NCBI RefSeq assembly: GCF_014839805.1
Contig: NC_051119.1
Location: 1,490,743 to 1,554,742, forward strand
Length of the DNA: 64,000 nt
Direction: 5' to 3'
Source: Manduca sexta
Lineage: Eukaryota; Arthropoda; Insecta; Lepidoptera; Sphingidae
Notes under the pieces: generated by a model
What the model saw: the letters and a program-made list of their open reading frames with translations, nothing else
Databases searched by the model: none
Told to the model about the DNA's origin: nothing
In this document: positions 45,263-56,590 of the stretch, piece after piece
Layout: the number at the start of each line of letters is the position of its first letter
Position numbering within the stretch: the stretch's first letter is position 1
Position numbers and translations under genes: made by a program

Positions 45263-46377
45263 TTAAAACTGCATAACAGAAATAGAAATGCGCGTATTTT
45301 TAACATACGATAGATTTAGCATTACTCAATTAATAGATATCAACAAACCAGCTACTGTTAAGAATGTAATTTTATATCAATTTTAGAATAACGAGGGGAG
45401 AGACAATACCTCTTGCTAATGAACATACCATTCGGACAAAGAACAGTGAACACAGCCATACGAGTATTGTGCAACGAAGACGAATCTGACGAGTGAAAGG
45501 TTTGCGGTAAAACACTTCGTTGTGAATTAATTCCGTTGCGTCAGCTAAAAGCATTACTCTACGTGCCGATCTAGGTGGAGGTGGAGTAAAACTAAATGTT
45601 AGCACTCCACTAATGTATATTTATTATAAGATAACTAGTATCCGTATTGTAAGATTACGAATTTATAAAACGGTTCCTGCAAACCTTGCAAAGAGCTATT
45701 AGAAATCTAAAACAAGACAAGTGCCGCAAGATAGCCTTATTTCTAAAATTTTTCCATAACATTCACTTCATAATTGGTTCAGGCTATGAATTCCTAATAC
45801 ATATTCTGATATATGACTCTAAAGCAGTATTGCCCATAGTATTTAAAACGAGATACGAGAGCATATTAACAGGAAACATAAAACCAAAGCAATGCGTGCA
45901 CAGCATTGATTACTTCACGCAAATGAAAAATAATTAAATACGAACATTTTATTGCCAGTCGAAAGTGATAAACGTGTAATTTATACGAGATTAGATCCGA
46001 TATTTATAGACTAGTGGCAGCGTATTTGAATTGAGATGCGTGGGGTTCGATTCCCGGTCGGGCAACTAAACTTAGTGGCTTTCGATTCAAATCTACATGA
46101 AGGTTGTTTTATGCTTGGGAATACAATGTGTTCCTTAGTAAGGCTCAAGTATAAGCTGCCGCCTTTGTCTCTAAATGGTTGAGCAGAATTCGGTCTCAGA
46201 TTTTATCAAGGTTATGTTCATAGTTTTTATTGAGAAAGATTCTATTGCCATATTTAGGATATGCGTCTATCCTAGACCTTTACCTTCTTTTTCGCTTGAG
46301 AATCACACTAGCAGTGAGTAACAGAATTTTAAATCAGTTATAATTATTTTTAACAACATATAGCAATTTTTCTAGAT

Positions 46378-47892
46378 TTAGTACCCAGCTAATTCGGATG
46401 CCGAGGGATAATGAGACCTAACCATACCACATCTCTCTCTGTCTATATTCAAAGTTTTTCTCTTCGATGCTATATCTCTCTCCAATTCTATTCTTTTCTT
46501 CATCAGATCTTCTCTTACTCTCTCCGCGTTCCGTAACTGCCCTAGCAGTGACGTCACTGTCTCGTGAATCTTTTTTACTTCGTCTATCAGTCCAAGGTGC
46601 GGCTGATCTCTGACGCTTTCACCGTGCGGTCTCCAGTTGTTCCTGTTATCAAGTCTTGTTTGCGCTAACTTCATAGCAGCGTCCATCTTCCTTACCGAAT
46701 CCTTTAAATCGTCAATCAAAGCTTCCATGTCTGCAATTCGTTGTAAAGTGTTCCGTAACGTCTCTTCCAGTTTAGTGCACAGCTCTGAAGTGATTGCCAC
46801 AGTCTCTGCAAGTGCCATGTCCGTCCTGTCCGCTTGGTTTCGTAGCTTCCGTCCGCCGTTTACCAGTATCGCGTTGAGACTTCCTCGGAGATCAGCGGAC
46901 TTCTGTCTCGCTGCTTCACAGTTCTGGACATTCTCTCTACAGAAATACTCCCAGTACTCCAAAGGCGCGGTGTAATCCCCAAATCTAGTTGAACCAGGCC
47001 TGAATAGAATGGTGTTGGATTTTGTATTCAGACCTAAGTTTATAGCCTCGGTATTGTAAGCCATAGCCTTGTCGCACCAGTCATATTCTATTCTATGCTT
47101 TGCTGCCTTGTTTATCGCCATTTGTTCCTCAATTTTGTCTAAAGTGTTCTTCAGGTTCGCTCTCACTTCACTTACCAAGTTCATCTCTTTGATTAATTCC
47201 TGTTCAGCTAGGTCGGATACTAATTCAGGCTGAAAACGATTTGAGCGAAGATCTAAGCATTCTTTAGATATCGATTCTGGCAACATCAGCACTCTTGATG
47301 CGCCTTTTAGTCTCTGCCTTTCGATTTCAAGCATCTCTACTTCTTCTGTGATCGCTTTACATGCCTTCTCTACCTCGACTTTCCATCTGAAAATGTCTCT
47401 AGCCTTCTGTTTCAATCTTTTAGTATTTTCACCTTGTTGTTTGTCAATATTGCCGAATGCTTGCATGATGGATGTTTTAGCATTATAATCAACTATATTC
47501 GACTCGTTAATGACCTCTGGATCGAGAACTTTCTCATTATGCTTCCTCCATTCGCTAAGGGAGTATCTGCTGATGGAATATTTGTTGACAGCTGGTCTGG
47601 TGCCAGTCATGTTTCCCAGCGGAGTCCAGTCCACCTTGCCGTCTTGTCCAGGTTTTAAATCAGACAAATACTCCTCGCCAGATGGCGGAGGTCTTGTTGA
47701 TTCGGGTTCTTCTACATTTGTAGATGTGTGTTCTTGAGGAGAATTCGGCTCTTGTCCTATATTTTCTTGAGCATTTTTGATTTCTTCGAGCGCTTGTTCG
47801 GGACTTTTGGCTGCCTTTTTGAACGCGCCTATGTCGTTGCACACTTTGGGACATTTGTCTTCTTCAGGAAAAGTTGTTAACGGTGCCGCCAT
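46378..47892 (-). CDS. Tektin family protein, intact paralog
   Basis: Intronless 504-codon frame from ATG at 47892; an in-frame upstream ATG at 47949 would add 19 hydrophobic residues, but the internal start matches the neighbouring paralog (both have a CPxxC motif near the N-terminus) and has a good AAAATGG context. The body is one long coiled-coil with RPAVNKYSISRYSLSEWRKH, RLKGASRVLMLPESISKEC, AEQELIKEM, EEQMAINKAAK and QADRTDMALAETVA. The signature nonapeptide position reads RPHGESVRD instead of the usual RPNVELCRD. Tektins stabilise axonemal doublets, so expression in testis or ciliated sensory cells is expected. It lies 2.5 kb from the damaged paralog and inside an intron of LHFPL, on the same strand. 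Which vertebrate tektin it matches best cannot be settled by eye. Confidence 0.93.
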   Translation of the reverse strand: MAAPLTTFPEEDKCPKVCNDIGAFKKAAKSPEQALEEIKNAQENIGQEPNSPQEHTSTNVEEPESTRPPPSGEEYLSDLKPGQDGKVDWTPLGNMTGTRPAVNKYSISRYSLSEWRKHNEKVLDPEVINESNIVDYNAKTSIMQAFGNIDKQQGENTKRLKQKARDIFRWKVEVEKACKAITEEVEMLEIERQRLKGASRVLMLPESISKECLDLRSNRFQPELVSDLAEQELIKEMNLVSEVRANLKNTLDKIEEQMAINKAAKHRIEYDWCDKAMAYNTEAINLGLNTKSNTILFRPGSTRFGDYTAPLEYWEYFCRENVQNCEAARQKSADLRGSLNAILVNGGRKLRNQADRTDMALAETVAITSELCTKLEETLRNTLQRIADMEALIDDLKDSVRKMDAAMKLAQTRLDNRNNWRPHGESVRDQPHLGLIDEVKKIHETVTSLLGQLRNAERVREDLMKKRIELERDIASKRKTLNIDRERCGMVRSHYPSASELAGY

Positions 47893-48374
47893 AATAAAAA
47901 ATATCAAAAATCGTGTACATGTAAAAATGTGGATATTTGTCAATTCCAAATGACGTGTGGTGTTAAGTTAGAAATGTCAGTTAAAAAACGATAAAGTTTA
48001 TTAGGTAACTGCTTGGAGTTCCGACGCGACCCCGATTTTATTTGGCTCATTATGTAATGAGTTTTTTATTGAATATTTATCGATGGATGCAGATTTGTTG
48101 TGGTTGTGAAAGAATCTTCATATCAATGAAGATACATTAAGTATACAATTTCTGTTCATCTTATATCATTCACCTGTATTAGTGGCATATAAATTCCAAG
48201 TTATGTAATACTGTACTCATCATATCTTATAGTCACAAGGTTGTAAAACTTATTTATATTCTTTGTTTTAAAAACACTTTTCTAGATTATTCGAAGGATA
48301 CTATGATATATTAGGTATCCAATAAGTGTACTACTGATGTTCATTTCTATCTTGACGAGGCCAAATATAGTTTT

Positions 48375-48842
48375 AGGGTTCCGTACGTTGTAATTAACGC
48401 CTGTAAGATCATTTTGTTGTCAGTTCAAGACCCTTTTTCTCAAGAACGCGTAGAGGTATCAAGTTGAAATTTATATAATAATACTTGAGTCTTAAGTCTC
48501 TTTCAGTTGTGAAAAAATGTAATCTATATGATCGGGGATCAAAAATCTGACCGTTTATATCACATACTATGCAATTTTAAAAGGGAAGTAAAATCTATAG
48601 GGTACTTTCCGTTGACCTAAAATCATGAAATTACGCAAGAAACGTCATACAGTGCATATAAAGGAAAAAAAATGAAAACTGTAAATATATACATTGTTTA
48701 ATAACAAAAAATTGCTATAGCGAATTTACTATTGCAAATTTATTATTTGAGGTTGGTTTAAAAACAGTGTCTAGGCGTCGACCTGAAGCTAAGTTCGTCA
48801 AGTTTACCTTACATACTTACCTACAAGTTTGTACAGAACCCT
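48375..48842. repeat. Interspersed repeat with AGGGTTCCGTAC inverted ends
   Basis: AGGGTTCCGTAC at 48375-48386 and GTACAGAACCCT at 48831-48842 pair at 11 of 12 positions. The right end is followed by GCGCAAGTCCAACTCGCACT. These phrases are common in lepidopteran repeats. No ORF. Confidence 0.55.
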
Positions 48843-49089
48843 TGATGCGCAAGTCCAACTCGCACTTGTCCGGATTTCTTGATATCCGTTACTTCGTATC
48901 ACGTAAATACCTCAGTGAGATCAGCAAGTTTTGTACTAACCGCTCGGCTTTCTAATTAATACTATCAACTACATCTTATTTCCTGTGTTCATTACAGATC
49001 TACGACCAGTTACCTATTCCGGAGTTTTTGTACACTGTTCCGTCTCTGTTTACTTTGGAGATAAAGGCTTCAAACATAAACATAGCATT

Positions 49090-49293
49090 GCTGGTGGTAG
49101 GATATATATTATATCCGCCCGGATAGCGACTGTACACAAGGCGTTAAAACCCGCCATAGTAGCCGTAGGTGTGTCGCGTTCCAGGATTCCAACAGGCCGG
49201 CATAATTATGTCGACTGCCTAGGGGTAATCATCTTTCGTCAGTTAACATTTTGATGTACCCTACTCCACTTACCATCAGGTGAAGTGGGGTCA
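49090..49293 (+). repeat. GTCGAC-hairpin repeat (family A)
   Basis: GCTGGTGGTAGGATATATAT, CGTTAAAACCCGCCATAGTA, GTCGACTGCCTAGGGGTAAT and CTTACCATCAGGTGAAGTGG. Confidence 0.75.
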
Positions 49294-49719
49294 CTGTGGT
49301 GTGCTCGTATGAAAATTAAAAATAAAACTTATGCACTTTCGATGCAGCGGTAGACAAACACCCACATTTCGCCTATTATAAGCTGGTATTATTGTCCGAT
49401 TACTTCTATTTTAACCGTCACGCGAACTCAGCAACTCGGCATAAACATTGTGATTGGACGTAAACTACTTAAATCCAATCAGCATCGTGTACCGATTCGA
49501 TACGAGAGCTGCAAAATTATGTCATCAAACGCTTCGGTTAACGGCGCGTGTTTTGATGTTGACGCTTAGGTTGTTTAAAACTGCTAGAAAAATGGCAAGA
49601 ACGAATGACGCGATTTGAGGGTTCCATATATTTTTGGGCTTTATTCTTTGTTGAATTGTGCCACTGCCAGTGACGTGAAAATATTTATAATAATGTGAAG
49701 TATTGTGTGGAAATTTCAA

Positions 49720-49835
49720 CGTTTTGTACAATATAATGATTTCTTATTATACGAATGTTATGACATCGAAATGAATCTAATTTTCGGATTTTATCACGGA
49801 CTTTTATACTTTAATTTTCTCCTGAGATTCGGAAG
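49720..49835 (-). repeat. Repeat family D copy
   Basis: Minus-strand copy with CGAATGTTATGACATCGAAATG, ATTTTCGGATTTTATCACGG and TTCTCCTGAGATTCGG. Confidence 0.5.
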
Positions 49836-50865
49836 GGTGCAACTACATGTTCACGGGGCGGACCAGTCCTGGATTTGTAAATATGCCCTAAAGGCCGCGG
49901 CCTATGTGCGGCAGCCTCTTAGAGGCGGCAAATTTCAGAGGACGCTCACTCGATTTAATTAATCATTCTTTTATTTGACTTTAGTGCCTTCCATTATACA
50001 AACAAATGGAAAATTATTAAGTATTTTAAACCTATATACATACATACGTAAATCTACGTACACGGGAGCTGTGTAAACAAAGTGGTCTACACTCATAAAA
50101 AATATAAATCCAGCACTGTGGCGGACTGAGGTGTTGGTAAAAAAAATCCATGTTAAAATATCTACGTACATTTTACAACTATATAAACGTACCATAGACT
50201 AAAGATCGATATTAAATTGACAGTCATACATCCGTTGCAAAGGTGGTGTCGCAAGAGCCGATATAATTACAAGTAGTATTTATCCGAACGTGCGAAACAG
50301 TTATTAGCTCCTTAGGCGAGGCATTAGCGACGATTTTCTCTAAGTCCACGTTTCCGCAGTGACGACCGGCTAATTTCCTTAAAGAGAAAATGCCAGCGAA
50401 ACTAATAAACGTACTGTAGAAAATTGTTGGTTACCATAACAAGTTCATGTTGGAAAAGATGTTTGACTGTTAGAAACCGCTGAATGGTTTTGGATAGAAT
50501 TTAGTTCTCAAATAGACGATGTACGGCCATTTGCCATCGTAGCCAGTGTAACTACTGGACTTAATAAAACAAAACATCTCATATCTGTCTGTCTTTTTAG
50601 GTAATTCTGTTATCTTTTTTCTAATTTTTCTAATTTAATCACCCTAATGTACAATAGAATGAGAAAACAAAATGAACAATTATATAATTATAATAGTCAG
50701 TCTCCACTCAATGATCTTCGCGATACAGGCCTTGAGCCTAGTGCAAAGATCGCTGGTAATGACTCAATAATGGTACAACTAGTTTTATTTTACTTTAGAT
50801 ATACCACCTAAGTAATTATTGTACTTTGCTGGGAAATAAACTTATTATTATTATTATTATATTGT

Positions 50866-51005
50866 AGAATGGCGAGCGCAGTGGAATACCAAACAATACT
50901 TTGTAATTCAAAGAACTTGGATGGTGTTTTTGTTTATGGGTGGTCGTATCGCTTACCATCAGGCCTACAGCAAACTCGTCTCGTCATTCAAAGCAATAAA
51001 AAAAA
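50866..51005 (+). repeat. SINE-like repeat, family B, with A-rich end
   Basis: GAATGGCGAGCGCAGTGGAA, TGTTTTTGTTTATGGGTGGT, CGTATCGCTTACCATCAGGC and TCAAAGCAATAAAAAAAAC. It is the longest family B copy here. Confidence 0.65.
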
Positions 51006-51439
51006 CATTATTTTGTTATGCATTTTACAACTATCATTTCAGTGTCTTCATCGTGAAAGCGTTACAAGGTAGTTACTTTCGCGTTTATAATTATATGGAT
51101 ATTTGAATTAAATGGTATATTAATTATTTAATCAGCACTTTAATTCAATACGAATTAAGAACACCTTAATGCTGTAATCTGGCCATTAATACGAAATGAA
51201 TTAAGTAACATTTAACTAACAGAAGTGGAACCTTTCGAAGTTACCTAATTATTATGTCGATCATATATCTTACTAATGTAATATTTAAATACTGGGGCAT
51301 TTAGTTCCTATATTGATAAATGAGAAAGTTTGTATAACTCTCAGTTGGGAGTCACACAGAAATCGGTAAACGTATGTCTTTGTTTAGTATGTAGATCAAT
51401 GTATGGGACAAAATAATTGTGACTGGGTTTCTCCATCTT

Positions 51440-51690
51440 GAAAATTACTCAGTCGCAGCTCGGAGTCAGGATGTTGTTGGTGTGATACCTCCGTGCTTAA
51501 GAAAGCACGTAAAGCCGTTGGTCCTGCGCCTGATCTCTCTGGCCATGTCGGATCGTCGTCTCACCGGACTATGAGATTGAAGGAACAGAGAGTGCTTGTG
51601 TATTGTGCACACACTTGTGCACTATAATATCTCCTGCGTGGCTGATCTCCGTTGAGATTGACCAACGTGGCCGAAATTCGCTTAGGAAAG
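51440..51690 (+). repeat. Interspersed LINE/SINE 3' remnant
   Basis: Contains TGATACCTCCGTGCTTAAGA, CTGATCTCTCTGGCCATGTC, GGATCGTCGTCTCACCGGAC and GTGGCCGAAATTCGCTTAGG. I recognise this as a widespread lepidopteran repeat; the exact family is not determined. Confidence 0.5.
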
Positions 51691-51917
51691 AATCACTGTA
51701 TATCTAACTACATTTTACAAGCATATAAATGAACTGCTCTAAACAGCAAAGAAAACAAATGTATTTTTTATCTTTTCTGTGTATCACTGCAGTTTATACC
51801 TTAAACTGATTTTGAAAAGAGCAACAGCAGAGTTACTTTCCCGTTCTTCTCTGGTGAGAATTGCTTTCCAAACATGCTACATCTGGGGATGTTAACTGGA
51901 TGCCTTTTTACAATTTC

Positions 51918-52072
51918 GCTGGTGGTAGGATATATTTTATATCCGCCCGGGTACCGACCACCGTACATAGTGTTAAAACCCGTCGTAGTGGCCCACGTAA
52001 GTGTGTTCCAGGTCAGCCTGTGTATACCCGGTTCCAACAGGCTGGCAAAATTGTGACGACTGTCGAGGGGTA
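51918..52072 (+). repeat. GTCGAC-hairpin repeat (family A), diverged right part
   Basis: GCTGGTGGTAGGATATATTT, CCGACCACCGTACATAGTGT and TCAGCCTGTGTATACCCGGT. The GTCGAC arm has mutated to GACGAC. Confidence 0.7.
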
Positions 52073-52779
52073 ATCAACGATGAGGCAAGTTGAGCACTAG
52101 TCTTTGGGAATCGCCAACATTCCTATAAATAGTATAAACAGAACTTTGTGATACAAAGGAACAAATGTAATTACACTCATATGATGCCTAGTAGTTACAC
52201 TGGTATATCCTTTAAAGTTTAAAGCATATAAACTTTAAGAATGTAAAATGCTTAATTTCTAGCAAAGTATCGTCTTTAATTTGTAATAGTAGTAAACTAA
52301 TTGAGAAGGACCTCCTTTTTCTAGTTATTAAAATATATAAAAACGATATATGGCTCCTCAAAGTATAACAAAATTGAAGGTTTCTTTTTCGCGTATGGTC
52401 TGGCTGAACTAATTTAAATGCAATACTAATTATAAATCAAATAAAACTCGGGTAAAGATATTATAGTGCCTAAAATATTCTAGAAGAACAGCCACACAGC
52501 TACATAATTAATGAAAAACGAAGTCTTATTCATAAATTCAGTAGGCCAATAGACTTTAAGGCATAATTTTCTCATTTATATACTAATTAATTTACACCCC
52601 GGTGTCGCAAGCATGAAGATATGAGAAACAAGTCGTTTGAAAGGCAACCTTGGGTGCCGGCCGGGCGGCTTGATGTGAATTTTATCATACTTGTGACTAC
52701 AGAATTTATTTCTCGTTTTTATACACTTCACTATAAAAGCAAGTCTATTGTCAGGTGGTAAGCAAAATATAAATAATAA

Positions 52780-53095
52780 TAATATCAGCCCTGTATTATA
52801 TACTGTCACACTGTTGGGCCTCCTCTACTACTGAGAGGGATTAGGCCTTAGTCCACCACGCTGGCCTAGTGCGGATTGGTAGACTTCACACACTCTCGAA
52901 AATTCCTATAGAGAATTTCTCAGGTATGCAGGTTTCCTCACGATGTTTTCCTTCACCGTTGGAGCAAGCGATAATTCACAAATAATACACACATAATTTT
53001 TTAGAAAAGTCAGAGGTATGCCCTTGGGATTTGAACCTGCGGACATTCGTCTCGGCAGTCCGTTCCACAACCAACCAGGCTATCGCCGCTTGCAA
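52780..53095 (-). repeat. tRNA-derived SINE, well-preserved copy
   Basis: On the minus strand the head contains GATAGCCTGGTTGG...GGAACGGACTGCCGAGACG and a B box in GGTTCAAATCCC, followed by GAAGGAAAACATCGTGAGG, CTAGGCCAGCGTGG-type and AGGCCTAATCCCTCTCAGTA blocks and an ATTATTATTTATATTTTG tail. Confidence 0.75.
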
Positions 53096-55554
53096 GCAAC
53101 ATATACTGTAGCAATATTGTTTTGCAGTGACGAAAGGTCCATATAATGCGAATCCTGTTGTCTTCCCTTGATGTAGATTTTATGTAGAATCTAATTACCA
53201 TAAGAACGATTTGTAGACCATATTCGTTCATATTAGTACCTATCAGTCTTACTTATAAACTAGTTTTTGCGTTAGGTGGTTAAGAATTGCTTAAATAGTA
53301 GTCAAAAACATCACCGGTTCCTAGTTTGAACCTTATTAAGAGGCAAGATGGCGGGTTTTGACTTACAGCTGATAGAGTAAATTCGTCTTTTAACTAAGCA
53401 TAGTTTTGCGTATTTTTTATGAGTAAGACTGTATACATTGAGTTCTCTTTCGGAAAATTTCAACGTTCGTCATTGCTGTTTTGACTAATTTGCCCTAGAT
53501 TAGATACCAAAGAATTAATATCAGATATGTATAAAGCTGAAGAGTTTGTGATTGTTTGAACGCGCTTATCTCGGGAACTCCAAAACCGAACCTTTTTTTT
53601 TCACTAATAGGAAGCTAAAAGGTAGGAGTACTACCTTTTTCAAGGAATATTTGTTCCAGAAAAACATTACGCAGGCAAAAGCTATGTCACATAAAAGGTA
53701 GTATGTAAACTAAATACTTACCTTTTCAAAGTACAAACTTATTTGATAGTGCGCTGTCTCCATTTTTTAATATGAAGTAAAGCGATCAAAACATTAAAAA
53801 TACTTAACACTAACAAACTTTACAATTACGGCACTGCGCTATAACTTTCTAAATTTCGTTTTTACGCAGTTTCACTACGATCCGTTGCAAACATTGGACA
53901 TGCAACCGAAAATCCGGTACAGACTAACATCTCAACACAAACTGGTTGTGTAAATGTCAATTGTGATTGACGCGAGGTCGCGCTAATACTGATAGCGAAT
54001 GTAGGAAGATATTGCCCTTTACTATGATTAAATACATAATAATTATATAGAATCATGCCTTTTCAAGGGTAGACAGAGGTGTAAGTCATTCACATTTCGC
54101 TAGGTATGTGAATACAGATGCCAAAGAGGCGAACCTATTGCTAAAATCGACCACAATTTCAGACTCAAGGTTAATTAGTAAACAGGAAATCTACCCGTTT
54201 TAGTGACCCGAGGATGGAACCCGAGAACCGCAAGACGGAAGCCGAATAGCAATACATATACGCCACCGAGGTAGTAGAGGCATTATGAAATTGTAATTAA
54301 TAAGTTTCAATATTTTTATAATGGTCTCGATACCAAATATTGACAAAGAAAGTTGTATTATCCGAAGAATGTATCGGAAAACCCGATGAGGTCATGCCAG
54401 CGAGGTCGCATTCGCATGCGGCCGACATTCTTCACTCGCTTGGAAGCTTAATCAACTTGCGTGTGCGCATATTGACTTTTGATAAGAGATACTTAAATCA
54501 GTAAGGCGGTTTGGGACCTTCGCACAAGTAGATACAAACTGAAAGTATTTTTAAAATATCAGTTTGTTTTCAGATATTATGGTTCATCTCTGCTTAAGTG
54601 GTGGCCGAAATCGTGAAACTGCTTTTAAACTTTAATTTAATCCTTCGTTATTTTCCTATCTATTAATCCTCAGTAATTTTTTTTTGTGTCCGTTATCTTT
54701 TTACTTTTTTGTGAAAAGAATTAGGCTAACACTCAAGTAACTTAATTTATTTCCATAAGTGATAACTTGTTACTGGCTTTAGAGACCCAAATTGTTGCTA
54801 TTCTTAATATAAGTAGGTATATAGCTGTAAGTTTTCTTTGCTGTAAATAAATAAAAAGCCAAAGATTTCCGATCATGAATGAGGACATATGTTTTCCCTG
54901 GAGGGCCATGGACTAGAAAAGTAAGACTATAGAATCTATGGCATAGACTGGCTAAAAACAAAAAAAACAAACACACATCACGCCTTAATATCCTTGAATG
55001 GCTAGACAGAGGTGTGATAAGAACACTCACTTTTCGCCATGCGTGTTCCATCCCATGATGTGATAAGAAAGGTGAGCCTATCGCCATATCTGACACAAAT
55101 TCTAGACTGACATATGTTTTTATACATCTATTGTCCGTATATACAGGAACAATTCACGAGTCACTTGACTTAAATTGACCCTTGGTCCCGTGGTAAATTC
55201 AATTAGGCCAAAGCTAAGTGTCAATTGAACTAAAATTTTATATTTTGTTTCGTATTTTTCGATTTCCAGTGCTTATCGCATGCAACCATGATGTCATTTA
55301 AAACATGTTTTGAACGAGGGACATTGCGATGGAAGTCGTATGACTGCAAATGCGTTGGTTCTCGTGATGTATACGAACAATTGTGATACCAGATAAATAC
55401 GTTATATCGTGAATGCTTTGTCTGTCTTCGGGAAATGTATACACTGAGAAGAGACAGAAGGATTTAGTTTAGTCTAGTATCTAATATATTTACAGAATTA
55501 TTTAACCAAGCGTAACGATTAGGTAAAAGTTAATCGTAGCTTTATGGATATAAA

Positions 55555-55665
55555 CATTGGTTTCCTATGTTTATGCGAATGTTAGACATCGAAATGAAAC
55601 TATTTTCCGGTTTTTAGGGCGTTTTTTTATGTTATATTTTTCTCCCGTTTCGATATAAATACTAC
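55555..55665 (-). repeat. Repeat family D copy
   Basis: TTTATGCGAATGTTAGACAT, CGAAATGAAACTATTTTCCG and TTCTCCCGTTTCGAT on the plus strand are the reverse of the family core. Confidence 0.5.
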
Positions 55666-55892
55666 TGTTTAGTGACACCAGCTTGAATTTTGAAATACAA
55701 AGCATTTCATGACTCTGCAAGGATCGACCAGTAAGATTGGATAAGAATACAATTAAAACTTGGACCTTAGGATACAATGGGGCACGGGGAAGTAAACTCA
55801 ATATTGTAAATGTGTCCTGCAGTTTTAAACAAATCACATAGACTTATTGAGTAAAGTTATCACTATTTAATACCGTATGCCATGCCAAACTA

Positions 55893-56215
55893 TGATAGCC
55901 TAGTTGGGAGTGGAACGGACTGCCGAGACGAATGTCCGCAGGTTCAAGATCTAAGGGCATACACCTCTGACTCTTTTAAAATAATGTGTGTATTCCTTGT
56001 GAATTGTCGCTTGCTTTAACGGTGAAGGAAAACATTGTGAGGAAACCTAGATACGTAAGAAGTTCTCTATAGGAATTTTGAGGGTGTGTGAAGTCTACCA
56101 ATCCGCAGTAAGCCAGCGTGGTGGACTAAGGCCTAATCCCTCACAGTAGTAGAGGAGGTCCGTGCTCAACAGTGGGACAGTATATAATACACGGCTGATA
56201 TTATATTTTTATTAT
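55893..56215 (+). repeat. tRNA-derived SINE copy
   Basis: TAGCCTAGTTGGGAGTGGAA, CGGACTGCCGAGACGAATGT, B-box-like GCAGGTTCAAGATC, GGTGAAGGAAAACATTGTGA and a TGATATTATATTTTTATTAT tail. Confidence 0.75.
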
Positions 56216-56506
56216 AATAGCGTAAGTCATTTATAAAAATATAGTGGACTATTTTTTTATTACTTTAGGTTTTTTTTTGCCATTTTGCTCGAACACAATG
56301 AACGTCCTAACAAAATTTCACAGTATTTTGGTAAGGTATGACATCGGGTTGAAGGTCTACGACCCCGCACAAGAAGCGACCCGCTATCTGACCGCAAAAA
56401 ACTGTTGAATCATGCACATGCTAATTTTGAAAGAGATCGCGCCCAGATTTTTATTTTAGAATCAATTCGCACATTAGGGCAATGCAAATCTAGATTTAGT
56501 GAAAGT

Positions 56507-56590
56507 TTTTTTTATTGCTTTGAATGTCGAGACGAGCTTGCCGTTCGCCTGATGGTAAGCGATACGACCGCCCATAAACAGAAGAAACAT
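56507..56590 (-). repeat. SINE-like repeat, family B
   Basis: TTTTTTTATTGCTTTGAATG, CGAGACGAGCTTGCCGTTCG and TAAGCGATACGACCGCCCAT, the reverse of the copy at 50866. Confidence 0.65.

Larger units (their letters stand above)
43839..46377. other. Spacer between the two tektin genes
   Basis: No gene supported. Holds a family B fragment near 44836-44935 and a family A repeat at 45055-45262. Short frames at 44176, 45372 and 45686 have no recognisable content. A GGTTCGATTCCCGG B-box-like phrase near 46047 may mark another tRNA-derived SINE. Confidence 0.45.

Noticed and set aside
44176..45937. Open frames between the tektins (44176-44400, 45372-45605, 45686-45937)
   Set aside because: Each is under 90 codons, has no recognisable motif or splice context, and is compatible with chance.
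47893..47949. Start of the intact tektin at the upstream ATG (47949), giving a hydrophobic leader
   Set aside because: Tektins are not secreted, the paralog has no such extension, and the ATG at 47892 has better context and aligned N-terminal motifs.
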